A stretch of 64,000 nt of DNA from Eubacterium barkeri. Its GTDB lineage: Bacteria > Bacillota > Clostridia > Eubacteriales > Eubacteriaceae. The notes beneath the pieces were generated by a model, which saw nothing but the letters and a program-made list of their open reading frames with translations, did no database searches and was not told the DNA's origin. The position numbers and the translations under genes are program-made. Below, one piece after another: positions 52,245 through 61,551 of this stretch (position 1 is the first letter of the stretch; every line of letters begins with the position of its first letter). The DNA lies in NCBI RefSeq assembly GCF_900107125.1, contig NZ_FNOU01000009.1:31043-95042 (forward strand), written 5' to 3'.

Positions 52245-54176
52245 ATGGCAAAGAAACAATTCCAGGCCGAGTCCAAACGTTTATTGGACCTCATGATCCA
52301 TTCCATTTACACCAACAAGGAAATCTTCCTCCGGGAAATCATCAGCAACGCCAGCGATGCCATCGACAAGCGTTACTTCAAGACCGGAGAATCCGGTTTA
52401 AGCCGCAGCGACTACCAGATTCGTGTGGCCGCGGATAAGGATGCCCGTACCCTCACCATCTCCGATAATGGGATCGGGATGACCGAAGAGGAACTGGGAA
52501 ACAATTTGGGCGTTATCGCCCAGAGTGGTTCCTTGGACTTTAAAACCGAAAACGCCGAACAGGACGGCACCGATGTCATGGACATCATCGGCCAGTTTGG
52601 GGTAGGCTTCTACTCGGCCTTTATGGTGTCCAAAAAAATTACGGTACGCACCAAGGCGGACGGCAGCGATCAGGCTTATCTCTGGGAATCCGAAGGGGCC
52701 GATGGCTACACTATCACCGAATGTGACAAGGATGGGGTCGGTACTGAAATCACCTTAGAGCTCATGGACGATACAGAGGACGAAAAATACTCCGAGTATC
52801 TGGACGAATGGCGTCTGAAGGAACTCATTAAACGCTACTCCGACTACATCCGTTACCCCATCGTCATGAATGTGGAAAAGCGCAGCCTCATCGAAGCCAC
52901 CGATGAAGAAAAGGAAAAAGACGATTACGAACCCCAGTACGATGTGTACTACGAAGATGAAACCATCAACTCCATGGTACCCATCTGGAAACGCAGCCGC
53001 AGCGAGGTGGAGGACGACGAGTACAACCAGTTCTATAAGGATAAGTTCTACGACTACGCCGACCCGGCCAAGATTATCTCCACCAACGTGGAAGGGCTGT
53101 TATCCTACAATGCCCTGCTCTTCATCCCCTCCCAGGTGCCCTATAACTTCTACGCCAAGGACTTCAAGCGGGGGCTGCAGCTCTACTCCTCCGGGGTCCT
53201 TATCATGGATAAATGTGAAGACCTGCTGCCGGATTACTTCGGCTTTGTCCGCGGCCTTGTGGACTCCCAGGACCTCTCCCTCAATATTTCCAGGGAAATG
53301 CTCCAGCAGGACCGCCAGCTCAAGGCCATCGCCCAGCGTCTGGAAAAGAAGATCATCTCCGAATTAAAGGAATGGATGCTCAAGGACCGGGAAGCCTATG
53401 AAGCCTTCTTCAAAAACTTCGGCCTCCGCCTGAAATTTGGGATGTACGATAACTTCGGCACCAATAAGGACAAGCTCCAGGATCTGGTCCTCTTCGCCAG
53501 CTCCACCGAAGAAAAACCCACCACCTTCAAGGAATACGTGGAACGGATGAAGGAAGATCAGAAGTACATCTACTACGCCACCGGGGAATCTGTGGATAAA
53601 ATCAAAAAGATGCCCCAGATTGAAATGCTCATGGACAAGGGCTACGAGGTTCTGCTGTGCACCGAAGAAGTGGACGAATTCGCCCTCAAGGTCCTCCAGA
53701 GCTACGACGAAAAGGAATTCAAATCCGTGGCTGATGATGATTTAGGTATCGAGCTCACCGAAGAAGAAAAGAAAGCAGCGGAAGAAAAGAACGAAGAATC
53801 CAAGGACATCTTAACCGCTGTCAAGGAAGCCCTGGGGGATAAGGTGGCCGAAGTCAAACTCTCCACCCGCTTAAAGACCCACCCCGTGTGCTTCGCCACT
53901 GGCGAAGGCCTCTCCCTGGAAATGGAAAAGGTTCTGGCCGAACAGGCCAAGGCCATGGGCCAGACCCCGGATATGATGATGAAGGCCCAAAAGGTCCTGG
54001 AAATCAACGGGGACCACGCCGTCTTCGCCGGTCTGAAAAAAGCCGCCGAAGCCAAGGACGATGCCCGGCTGAAAAAATACGCCGAGCTCCTCTACGACCA
54101 GGCCCTCTTAATTGAAGGTATGGCCATCGAAGACCCCGTGGCCTTCTCCAATCTCATCTGTGAATTGATGGTGTAG
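52245..54176 (+). CDS. htpG: Hsp90-family chaperone HtpG
   Basis: 643-residue ATP-dependent chaperone. N-terminal GHKL ATPase motifs: [24 protein letters not shown], and the [13 protein letters not shown] lid end; the middle domain has [11 protein letters not shown] with the catalytic Arg; a dimerisation domain ends the protein. Start at ATG 52245; a GTG nine bases earlier is in frame but the family begins [10 protein letters not shown]. Unusually dense Lys/Glu/Asp. Controlled by the CIRCE operator upstream. Confidence 0.97.
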   Translation: MAKKQFQAESKRLLDLMIHSIYTNKEIFLREIISNASDAIDKRYFKTGESGLSRSDYQIRVAADKDARTLTISDNGIGMTEEELGNNLGVIAQSGSLDFKTENAEQDGTDVMDIIGQFGVGFYSAFMVSKKITVRTKADGSDQAYLWESEGADGYTITECDKDGVGTEITLELMDDTEDEKYSEYLDEWRLKELIKRYSDYIRYPIVMNVEKRSLIEATDEEKEKDDYEPQYDVYYEDETINSMVPIWKRSRSEVEDDEYNQFYKDKFYDYADPAKIISTNVEGLLSYNALLFIPSQVPYNFYAKDFKRGLQLYSSGVLIMDKCEDLLPDYFGFVRGLVDSQDLSLNISREMLQQDRQLKAIAQRLEKKIISELKEWMLKDREAYEAFFKNFGLRLKFGMYDNFGTNKDKLQDLVLFASSTEEKPTTFKEYVERMKEDQKYIYYATGESVDKIKKMPQIEMLMDKGYEVLLCTEEVDEFALKVLQSYDEKEFKSVADDDLGIELTEEEKKAAEEKNEESKDILTAVKEALGDKVAEVKLSTRLKTHPVCFATGEGLSLEMEKVLAEQAKAMGQTPDMMMKAQKVLEINGDHAVFAGLKKAAEAKDDARLKKYAELLYDQALLIEGMAIEDPVAFSNLICELMV

Positions 54177-54235
54177 GCCCCGGTACCCGATGGTCCGCAA
54201 CTGAGACGGGTTTATTTAAATAAATAGGCTTTTTT

Positions 54236-54273
54236 ATGGCATCTGCCGCACAAGCGGTATGATGCCATTATTG
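54236..54273 (+). terminator. Terminator-like hairpin after htpG
   Basis: ATGGCATC...CCGC-ACAA-GCGG...GATGCCAT forms a 12-bp interrupted stem, followed by a poor T tract (TATTGT), so termination may be partial. Confidence 0.6.
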
Positions 54274-54329
54274 TATTACAGAAAAAATCATTTTGCGCCC
54301 AAGGGTCATGGGGATGGGTTGCATACGCC

Positions 54330-54916
54330 TTAAAGATTAAAGGCCAGAGCCACGGCACACCAAAGCAGCACCAGGGCCATCAGGCCATTAAAGAGACGGT
54401 AATGCTTCGTCAGGAAGGTCTGGAAGAGCCCCCCTGCCGCCGCCCATGCCAGATTTCCGGCCACCCCAATGGCTGTCAGGACGACGGCATGGATGAGCAG
54501 TACGCCAAGATCTGTCGTATAGGGCATTACATAGCCGGTATAAACCGTAATGGCGTAGAGGATAATCTTCACATTGACGAATTCCAGGAGGAAGCCCTTC
54601 ATGAAGGACACGGGCTCCCCTCCGCCGTCCTCTGGCTTGCTCAAAGCGACATGGATGGCCAAATAGACGATATAGGCCGCACCGATATATTTGAGCATCC
54701 CCACCATTGAGGGGATGAGCTGTGCCAGCTCGTAGCAGAACAAAGCACAAAGAACCATCACACATAAAAAGCCAAGGCCAATCCCCAGGAGGGTGTTCTT
54801 CCCCGGCGCCATCCCCCATGGCTGATGGCATAAAGGGCGACGATGTTGTTGGGTCCCGGGGTGAAGGCCGTCACCAAGGTATAGGGCAGGTAGGAAATAA
54901 TAATGGACAATAACAC
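54330..54916 (-). pseudogene. LysE-family amino acid exporter, apparently frameshifted
   Basis: The gene begins at GTG 54916 behind GGAGGTGCGCAA and reads MLLSIIISYLPYTLVTAFTPGPNNIVALYAISHGGWRRG, the LysE start with FTPGPNN. After GWRRG near 54810 homology moves to another frame (KNTLLGIGLGFLCVMVLCALF), which then stays open to 54330. A one-base deletion in the G-rich stretch CCGGGGAAG would explain it. Real inactivation, an assembly error and slippage are all possible. Divergent from a LysR gene, the usual arrangement for an exporter and its regulator. Confidence 0.8.
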
Positions 54917-55019
54917 TTGCGCACCTCCGATTCTAGGTCTATAATACAGCCATCAGATGATTTAATCAAATTGAAAGTATAGAATAAATAATTCGATTTT
55001 ATCGAAGGATTGGAGCCAG

Positions 55020-55913
55020 ATGATGGATTTAAAATACCTCAATACCTTTCGGGTCATCGCGGAGGAAGGCAGTTTTTCCAAGGCGGCGAAGCGCCTGAAT
55101 TATGCCCAGTCCACCATAACCTTTCAAATTGCCCAGCTTGAGCAGGAGCTGTCCACCCATCTTTTTGAAAAGATTGGCAGAAAAATGGTCATCACCCAGG
55201 CGGGTGAGCATCTCCTGCCCTATGTGGAGGATGTGCTCACCTCGGTTACGCGGTTGCAGAACTTTGAAGACGATCTGACAGAATGTCAGGGTGATTTGCG
55301 CATCGGCATTGGTGAGACGCTGCTGTGCTACCGCATGCCTGCAGTCTTAAAAGAATTTCATCGGCAAGCGCCCAAGGCCCGCTTATTTCTGCGCTCTATG
55401 AATTGCTATGATATCCGGGATGCACTGATGGACGGTACACTGGATCTTGGTGTTTTTTACGACGACGTGGGCGGCTTTGGAACAAGCCTGGTGACCTGGC
55501 CCATGACACGCTGCTCCCTGGCGCTGGTGGCATCCCCGGAACTAAAAGCCCAGTATCCCGACTTCATCACCTCGGACCAGCAGATTCCTGTGCCCTTCAT
55601 CATCAATGAGCCCAGCTGTATTTTCAGACAGATCTTCGAGGCCTATCTGCGGGAAAAATCCATTGTGCTGGACCACACCATTGAGCTGTGGAGTATCCCA
55701 ACCATTAAAAACCTGGTGGCCAGTCATATGGGGGTTTCCTATCTTCCCCGATTTGCAGTGCAGGAGGAGCTGGAGGGCGGTACCCTGGCGGAGCTGCCCA
55801 CCGACCTGATGGGCCGGGAGATTTCAGCGGTTTGCGGGCATCATAAAAACAAGTGGATCAGCCCATTGATGCAGTTGTTCATTGATTTGTGCAGAGAAAG
55901 TAAGCGGAGGTGA
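55020..55913 (+). CDS. LysR-family transcriptional regulator
   Basis: 297 residues. N-terminal winged helix (LKYLNTFRVIAEEGSFSKAAKRLNYAQSTITFQIAQLEQELSTHLF split over residues 4-50) and a C-terminal LysR substrate domain (GDLRIGIGETL onward). Start at the first of two adjacent ATG codons behind TTGGAGCCAG. Transcribed away from the lysE-like gene, which it probably controls through the 100-base gap between them. It ends before a hairpin at 55927. Confidence 0.92.
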   Translation: MMDLKYLNTFRVIAEEGSFSKAAKRLNYAQSTITFQIAQLEQELSTHLFEKIGRKMVITQAGEHLLPYVEDVLTSVTRLQNFEDDLTECQGDLRIGIGETLLCYRMPAVLKEFHRQAPKARLFLRSMNCYDIRDALMDGTLDLGVFYDDVGGFGTSLVTWPMTRCSLALVASPELKAQYPDFITSDQQIPVPFIINEPSCIFRQIFEAYLREKSIVLDHTIELWSIPTIKNLVASHMGVSYLPRFAVQEELEGGTLAELPTDLMGREISAVCGHHKNKWISPLMQLFIDLCRESKRR

Positions 55914-55926
55914 GGGACACATGGGT

Positions 55927-55963
55927 GTTATCCACATTTTGGCAGAAAATGTGGATAACTTTT
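55927..55963 (+). terminator. Hairpin whose arms are perfect DnaA boxes
   Basis: GTTATCCACATTTT / AAAATGTGGATAAC, a perfect 14-bp stem with a five-base loop, followed by TTTT. Each arm contains TTATCCACA or its complement, the consensus DnaA box. The simplest reading is a LysR-gene terminator; DnaA binding ahead of the nitroreductase gene is a second possibility. Confidence 0.65.
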
Positions 55964-56017
55964 CAGAAAAAGTGTTACAATAAAGACTAATCACAATACC
56001 GAGGAGGATAATCGAAA

Positions 56018-56539
56018 ATGGATACCATAAAGGATTTAATGACCCGCCGCAGCTGCCGGAAGTATAAGAAAGACCAGGTGGACCCCGTGGTCCTCGACAC
56101 CATTTTAAAGGCGGGCACCTATGCCCCCACAGCCCGTGGTCTGCAATCCCCCATTATGGTGGTGGTTCAGGATGCGGATACCATTGCGCAGCTGACCCGA
56201 ATGAACGCGGAATTCTTTGGCGCCCCGGGGACCGATCCCTTCTACGGAGCCCCCACCATCGTCATCGTACTGGCGGACCGGACCAATGCCAACGCCATTA
56301 AGGACGGCAGCCTGGTCATGGGGAATCTGATGAATGCCGCCCACGCCCTGGGAATCGCCTCTTGCTGGATCAATCGGGCCGAAGAAGAATTTGACTGTGA
56401 CGAGGGCAAAGCCCTTTTGGCCAAATGGGGCATCACCGGGGATTACATCGGTGTGGGCCATTGCACCCTGGGCTATGCCGATGGGCCAATGAAGGAAGCG
56501 GCGCCCCGGAAGGCAGATTATATTCGGTGGGTGAAATGA
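56018..56539 (+). CDS. Nitroreductase family protein
   Basis: 173-residue FMN-dependent oxidoreductase: MTRRSCRKYK FMN loop, GTYAPTARGLQSP, and the middle helix MGNLMNAAHALGIASCWINRA. Start behind GAGGAGG, nine bases away. TACAAT at 55976 may be its -10. Reduces nitro compounds or quinones with NAD(P)H; physiological substrate unknown. A hairpin with A/T flanks follows. Confidence 0.93.
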   Translation: MDTIKDLMTRRSCRKYKKDQVDPVVLDTILKAGTYAPTARGLQSPIMVVVQDADTIAQLTRMNAEFFGAPGTDPFYGAPTIVIVLADRTNANAIKDGSLVMGNLMNAAHALGIASCWINRAEEEFDCDEGKALLAKWGITGDYIGVGHCTLGYADGPMKEAAPRKADYIRWVK

Positions 56540-56545
56540 ATAATG

Positions 56546-56585
56546 AAAAAAGCAAGAATGTTCAATTGGATAATCTTGCTTTTTT
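56546..56585. terminator. Terminator between the nitroreductase and the Crp/Fnr regulator
   Basis: AAAAAAGCAAGA and TCTTGCTTTTTT form a 12-bp stem with a 16-base loop, seven bases after the nitroreductase stop; usable in both directions. Confidence 0.8.
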
Positions 56586-56602
56586 ATTAAATAGAATTAA
56601 TT

Positions 56603-57319
56603 TTATTTAGGAATAATCCTATCTGAAGTGCTTTTTTTAGAATCGAAATCCTCTAAAATTTCTCTTTTACATAATTTTTTAAGAGCTTGTTCATTATGAA
56701 TGAGGATTTGTTTATGGTTTGTTTCAATGATATTTTGTTCTCTAAGATTTTTCAAAGCCCTAGAGACATTGAGCCGTGTTGTACCAATGGTTAGGGCGAT
56801 TTTTTCTTGGGTCATTTCAATGCCTTTTGTCTGTAGACGCTGGTTATAAATCCATAAGAAACTACAAACCTTTGTAAAGGCATTTTCATAGGAATGGTTC
56901 ATGACCTCGTAGAGCAATAAGTCGCAGAGATCAGCGTATTGATCCAACATCGAAAAAGACATTTCGACATTTTCCCGAACTAAATCCTTAAATTGCTTCT
57001 GGGTGATTTTAATGGCCTTTATTCTTGTTATGGATCGTAGAAAGAGGGTATCTGTTTCGATGATATACTCCCAGTGCATAGGACTGTACAGAGGAAAAAG
57101 ACAGCCTTCCCCTAAAAACCAAATGATTTTTTCATCACCTTTTTCATTGAGCATACCAAGTTCGCTCTTCCCTTCCAACATATAATACAACTCATTCATA
57201 CGTTCATTCAAGGGATTGAGCAGTACATTGGCTTCAAACTCCACGATCGTCCCAACGGACAAAATATCTGAATAATGGTCCAAAAAAGTATTTTCAATAT
57301 AGTATTGTGGCGTTCGCAT
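56603..57319 (-). CDS. Crp/Fnr-family transcriptional regulator
   Basis: 238 residues. A cupin-like cyclic-nucleotide-binding-type domain (about 25-120), a dimerisation helix, and a C-terminal winged helix (MTQEKIALTIGTTRLNVSRALKNLREQNII). The Fnr iron-sulfur cysteines are absent and the cAMP-binding RxS signature is not evident, so the effector is unknown. Start behind GAGG eight bases away. A+T-rich codon use. Divergent from the PucR/CdaR-like gene at 57492 and likely part of the same control circuit. Confidence 0.87.
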   Translation of the reverse strand: MRTPQYYIENTFLDHYSDILSVGTIVEFEANVLLNPLNERMNELYYMLEGKSELGMLNEKGDEKIIWFLGEGCLFPLYSPMHWEYIIETDTLFLRSITRIKAIKITQKQFKDLVRENVEMSFSMLDQYADLCDLLLYEVMNHSYENAFTKVCSFLWIYNQRLQTKGIEMTQEKIALTIGTTRLNVSRALKNLREQNIIETNHKQILIHNEQALKKLCKREILEDFDSKKSTSDRIIPK

Positions 57320-57378
57320 TTTTCATACCTCATTATAATCTTATTTTGGAATCTACGCCTGCGTGTCTCCATAAAAGC

Positions 57379-57403
57379 ATATCATATTTGTATCAAATGA
57401 TAT
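57379..57403. promoter_or_regulatory. Inverted repeat in the regulator-regulator gap
   Basis: ATATCATATTTG-TAT-CAAATGATAT, arms pairing over ten bases with one bulge; it resembles a dimeric-regulator operator and lies between the divergent Crp/Fnr and PucR/CdaR-like genes. Confidence 0.5.
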
Positions 57404-57414
57404 AGATTAATAAG

Positions 57415-57442
57415 TAATAAAATCTTACAATAGATTTTATTA
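57415..57442 (+). promoter_or_regulatory. Palindrome centred on the -10 of the PucR/CdaR-like gene
   Basis: TAATAAAATC / GATTTTATTA, a perfect ten-bp inverted repeat with an eight-base centre containing TACAAT (57426-57431); TAGATT lies 17 bases upstream as a weak -35. A protein bound here would block the promoter. Confidence 0.6.
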
Positions 57443-57491
57443 TTGAAGAAGCCGTTTGTGATTGAGTTTTATAAAGGATAGGAGAGGTTGA

Positions 57492-58724
57492 ATGGAACTC
57501 GCAAAAATTTATCAAATCTTACTCAGGATGATGGCAGAGGATTCAGATATCCAAAAGATCGTTAATATGGTCACCACTTTTCTGGATAATCCGGTTGTCC
57601 TTGTTGATGCGAATTTTAGAATTTTATCTGCTAGTACGCAACTGACGCCTTTAAATAATGATTTATGGGATTTAAGCATTGGCCAACGGTATGTATCGGA
57701 TGAAATTATCCGTTCTATGCAAGAAAATCGAATAATCGAAGCGCTTCACAGCGAAGAAGGTGAACCCATTGAAAGTCCGATTCCCGAAGGCTATTCATGT
57801 TTGCGGATGCCACTGTATTGTAAAGGAAGATACCGGGGATTTTTAGGGGTTTATGATTATAACCAACCTTTCAAGGCGGAGGATCCCCTCATTTTAGAAG
57901 CGGCAAGTCAAGCCGTTGGGATTTTCGTACAAAACAATACATTCTTTAACGCTGTCAATGGCAGCACTTATGATATGTATTTATATGAACTTCTACAAGC
58001 AAATCAATTGACTGAAAGCCAAAAGATTTGTAAAAGATATAAAGCGTTAAGCCTTGGTGCTGAGAAGGTCTTGATTGTGTTGGATACAGTAGATAAGAAA
58101 GGGCAGGAAGTTAATTTATCGGGGAATAATTTACCTGGTGAATTAATCGTCAATCGCTTAAAAACACTTCTTCCCTGTCATCATAGCGTCGTATTTAAAG
58201 GGTCTGTCGTGATTGTGATGGCATATGATAGTATTCCGGAAAGAATGTTGTCTACCATTCGAGATACCCTTCAGTTATTCTGTGAGACCAATCAATTGAT
58301 TGCGGGTATCAGCATGGTGTACCGGGATGCGGAACGGACCTTCGAATTTTATCGTCAGGCGCGCTATGCCATCCACAAAAGTAGTGGTGAAATCGGTCTG
58401 AGTTACTATCAGAACGTCGTTATTGATGCTATTCTTTCTTTTGCAAAAGAAAGCTATCCCGTTGATCACTATATACACCCGGCTATATGGCTTTTAAAAG
58501 ATTATGACCAACGTTTTAATACGCATTACCTCATCAGTCTGAAAAAGTATCTTTACTGTTTTGGCAATAAGGCAGATACCGCTGCAGTCCTGGGCCTTCA
58601 CTACAACAGCATAAAATACCGTATTAAGATGATACAAGAGATTGCAGAAATTAATCTCAAGGAAGTCGAGTTGAAATATCATCTGTATTTATCTTTTCGT
58701 CTTTTAAATATGGAAGATGAATAG
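57492..58724 (+). CDS. PucR/CdaR-like helix-turn-helix regulator
   Basis: 410 residues. A GAF-like N-terminal sensor (about 1-150; LVDANFRILSASTQ, LRMPLYCKGRYRGFLGVYDY), a middle CdaR GGDEF-like region, and the C-terminal PucR helix-turn-helix (LGLHYNSIKYRIKMIQEIAEI). Start behind ATAGGAGAGG. Directly upstream of the alcohol dehydrogenase operon on the same strand, so probably its activator. No close terminator separates them, only an inverted repeat (58726-58746). Confidence 0.88.
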   Translation: MELAKIYQILLRMMAEDSDIQKIVNMVTTFLDNPVVLVDANFRILSASTQLTPLNNDLWDLSIGQRYVSDEIIRSMQENRIIEALHSEEGEPIESPIPEGYSCLRMPLYCKGRYRGFLGVYDYNQPFKAEDPLILEAASQAVGIFVQNNTFFNAVNGSTYDMYLYELLQANQLTESQKICKRYKALSLGAEKVLIVLDTVDKKGQEVNLSGNNLPGELIVNRLKTLLPCHHSVVFKGSVVIVMAYDSIPERMLSTIRDTLQLFCETNQLIAGISMVYRDAERTFEFYRQARYAIHKSSGEIGLSYYQNVVIDAILSFAKESYPVDHYIHPAIWLLKDYDQRFNTHYLISLKKYLYCFGNKADTAAVLGLHYNSIKYRIKMIQEIAEINLKEVELKYHLYLSFRLLNMEDE

Positions 58725-58725
58725 A

Positions 58726-58746
58726 ATTTTTCAAATAATGAAAAAT
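58726..58746. promoter_or_regulatory. Inverted repeat upstream of the alcohol dehydrogenase operon
   Basis: ATTTTTCA-AATAA-TGAAAAAT, perfect eight-bp arms, beginning two bases after the regulator stop and about 110 bases before the dehydrogenase start. A TATAAT -10 at 58799-58804 has no good -35, consistent with an activator-dependent promoter. Confidence 0.5.
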
Positions 58747-58856
58747 CCATTGTCGTATTTTGGCTTTTTGAGATAATGATATTTCGATTACATCCCTATA
58801 TAATAATGACAAATCAGCAGATTTAAAAATAGTTTAAGTTAAAAGAGGAGGTAATT

Positions 58857-60008
58857 ATGAAGGTTGCAAGTTGGAATATTTTTTGCCCAACATTATTTGG
58901 TACAGGGGCATCGGAATTAGTGGGGGAAAAAGCAAAAGAGCTTGGAATGTCGAAGGTTATGTTAGTGACAGAAGCCGATCTCATAAAATTTGGGATTGCG
59001 ACTAAAGTCCAGCAACAATTGGAAAACGCTGGTCTCCAAGTTGTTGTTTTTGATAAAGTCGCCATTGATGCACCGACGGACACCTGCGACGCTGGCGGTG
59101 ATTTTGCAAAGGCGGAGAAGGTGGATGGAATTGTTGCTGTTGGAGGCGGCAGCAGTCTGGATACAGCAAAGGCCATTGCCCTGCTGACTGGGAATGAAGG
59201 CCCCATCAATAAATATTATTTAGCACCGCCAGTTAAGCGTGGGATCCCACTCATCACCATTCCTACAACGGCTGGGACGGGAAGCGAAAACACACAATAT
59301 CTGGTTATTGCCGATTCAGAAACAGGAATTAAAAAAGTTCCGGAGTATGCACCAGACTTGGCGCTAGTCGATCCGGTATTGACCTATACCCTACCCAAAG
59401 GCCAAACCGCAGCAACAGGGATGGATGCATTAGCGCATTGTGCAGAAGCTATCACATCAAAAAATTGGAATCCCTATGCTTATACCTTCGCAGAAGAAGG
59501 CATTCGGATCGTCATGAAATGGCTGCCTGTCGCGGTAAAAGAGCCTGAAAATGAAGAAGCGCGTGAAAAATTGGCCTATGCGGCCAATCTCGGAGGTATG
59601 GCCATTACTGTATGTGGTTGCCAAATGGGTCACGCCTGGGCACAATGCTTTGGTGGGATGTTCCATATCCCCCATGGTCTAGGATGTGCCTGGGGTCTTC
59701 CTGGCGCCATGTATTATGCCGGCAAACATTGCCCGGAAGACGCAAAGCTAGTGGCTAAGGCCATGGGAATCCCATTTGAGGACGATATCCCATCAGATCA
59801 GCTGGCCGACCTCATGGCTAAACGTGTTGGTGACTTAATGCGCGAAATTGATTTGCCCACAGCTAAAAGCCAGGGATATTCTCTGGAGGATTGCCTAAGC
59901 GTTGCTAAATATCTGCCGGATGACGCTGCAATCCAAAATGCACCAAAGATGCCAACGTTAGAAGAAATCAAGGATTATATCACCGTGACGTATAACGCAT
60001 ATGTTTAG
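58857..60008 (+). CDS. Iron-containing alcohol dehydrogenase
   Basis: 383-residue group III dehydrogenase. NAD loop VAVGGGSSLDTAKA (about 95-108), TTAGTGSENT, metal-binding stretch ALVDP, DALAHCAEA and later HIPHGLGCA supplying the Asp and His ligands. Oxidises or reduces a primary alcohol/aldehyde; the exact substrate is unreadable. Start behind AGAGGAGG. Stops two codons after overlapping the leader of the aldehyde dehydrogenase gene, so the pair can take an alcohol through aldehyde to acid. Confidence 0.94.
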   Translation: MKVASWNIFCPTLFGTGASELVGEKAKELGMSKVMLVTEADLIKFGIATKVQQQLENAGLQVVVFDKVAIDAPTDTCDAGGDFAKAEKVDGIVAVGGGSSLDTAKAIALLTGNEGPINKYYLAPPVKRGIPLITIPTTAGTGSENTQYLVIADSETGIKKVPEYAPDLALVDPVLTYTLPKGQTAATGMDALAHCAEAITSKNWNPYAYTFAEEGIRIVMKWLPVAVKEPENEEAREKLAYAANLGGMAITVCGCQMGHAWAQCFGGMFHIPHGLGCAWGLPGAMYYAGKHCPEDAKLVAKAMGIPFEDDIPSDQLADLMAKRVGDLMREIDLPTAKSQGYSLEDCLSVAKYLPDDAAIQNAPKMPTLEEIKDYITVTYNAYV

Positions 60009-60018
60009 GAGAAGAACA

Positions 60019-61491
60019 ATGGAAATCAAAAAGAATTATATCAATGGAGAATGGGTGGATGCTGCTTCAGGAAAAACGCGTAAAATCATTAATCCGGCTA
60101 CCCAGGAGGTCATCGCAGAGGTCGCTAATGGTTCGGTAGAGGATACCCAAAGGGCCATTGCAGCGGCTAAGGAATCCTTTTACGGAGCAGGAGAATGGCG
60201 GCGGATGTCTCCCATCGCCCGGGCACATGTGTTAAATCAAGTTGCCGATGAGATGGAAAAAATCACTGACGAGCTATGTCTTTTAGAGTCAATGAATACA
60301 GGGATGACGGTGGCCAATGCCCAGGGAAATATCGGCATGGCAATCGGAACATTCAGGTATTATGCCAGCTTAATACAGGCACCGGAAGGGGAAGTCAATC
60401 CCATGGAAATGGGCGAAGCCATCCAGTCCATCACTGTACGGGAACCCATCGGGGTTTGCGCGCTTATCGCCCCGTGGAATGTACCGGCACTAATGGGGGC
60501 TTGGAAAATGGCACCTTCCTTGGCTGCTGGGAACAGCATCGTATTCAAACCAGCATCATTGACACCCCTGACGGCCATCCGAATTTTTGAAATTTTCGAC
60601 AAAGTTGGTTTCCCCCGTGGCGTAGTGAATTTGGTTATGGGTTCAGGTGCAACAGTTGGTCAGGAATTGGCTGAAAGCGTCGATGTGGATATGATTACAA
60701 TGACGGGGAGTACGGAAGTCGGTCAGGATATCGCCCGGACGGCCGCTGTCAATATGAAGCGTGTCGGTTTGGAACTTGGTGGCAAATCTCCGGCAATCGT
60801 ATTTGCCGATGCGAATATCGATTCTGCGGCACAATGGGTCATGGAAACCTGCTTTACCAATCAGGGTGCCAATTGCTGCGCCGGCTCCCGCGTGTTTGTA
60901 GAAGAATCCGTCCACGATGAATTCCTCAAGATCCTCATTGAAAAAACAGAGCGCATGACCGTTGGTATTGGAACCAATAATCCGGATATCGGCGCGGTTG
61001 TTTCCAGGGGTCAGCTGGACACCATCCTGGGTTATATTGAAAGTGGCAAAGCCGAAGGTGCCAAATGTGTCGCTGGCGGTTATGCCGTCTCGGATGGCGA
61101 ATGTGCCAATGGCTTTTTCGTCCGCCCCACCGTCTTTGATGCCTGCACGCCGGATATGAAAATCGTGCGGGAAGAAATCTTCGGACCGGTGGCGACCATT
61201 CAAACCTTTAAGACAGAAGAAGAAGCCATTGTAAAAGGCAATGATACCCGCTATGGCCTCGCGGGCGGTGTGTTTACAGAAAATGCCAGCAAGGCCTACC
61301 GTGTTGCCAAGGAAATCCGTGCGGGGATTGTCTGGATTAATATGTTTAACTGGGCCTTCAACCATGCACCCTGGGGCGGCTACAAAATGTCCGGCCAGGG
61401 TCGGGAACTGGGAATTTATGGTTTAGAGGAATTCCAGGAGGTCAAAGCCATCCACATGTGGATGAACACTGGTGATCCCGGCCTGCACTAG
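60019..61491 (+). CDS. NAD(P)-dependent aldehyde dehydrogenase
   Basis: 490 residues of the classical ALDH superfamily. IKKNYINGEWVDAASGK start, ALIAPWNVPALMG cofactor segment, GSTEVGQDIA, general base Glu in LELGGKSPAIVF (about 250), nucleophile Cys in FTNQGANCCAG (about 285) and EIFGPVATI. The start at 60019 has AGGAGAAGAACA; six earlier codons overlap the dehydrogenase end. Converts the aldehyde made by the preceding enzyme to the free acid (no CoA-binding features). Confidence 0.94.
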   Translation: MEIKKNYINGEWVDAASGKTRKIINPATQEVIAEVANGSVEDTQRAIAAAKESFYGAGEWRRMSPIARAHVLNQVADEMEKITDELCLLESMNTGMTVANAQGNIGMAIGTFRYYASLIQAPEGEVNPMEMGEAIQSITVREPIGVCALIAPWNVPALMGAWKMAPSLAAGNSIVFKPASLTPLTAIRIFEIFDKVGFPRGVVNLVMGSGATVGQELAESVDVDMITMTGSTEVGQDIARTAAVNMKRVGLELGGKSPAIVFADANIDSAAQWVMETCFTNQGANCCAGSRVFVEESVHDEFLKILIEKTERMTVGIGTNNPDIGAVVSRGQLDTILGYIESGKAEGAKCVAGGYAVSDGECANGFFVRPTVFDACTPDMKIVREEIFGPVATIQTFKTEEEAIVKGNDTRYGLAGGVFTENASKAYRVAKEIRAGIVWINMFNWAFNHAPWGGYKMSGQGRELGIYGLEEFQEVKAIHMWMNTGDPGLH

Positions 61492-61551
61492 TCCTGACAA
61501 AGCCATCGTTTACTGAGGGAGTAACAGCATTAAGAAAAGAAAGGGAATATT

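Noticed and set aside
55927..55963. Replication origin signal from the two DnaA boxes
   Set aside because: Only two boxes in hairpin form, no AT-rich unwinding region and no dnaA or dnaN nearby.
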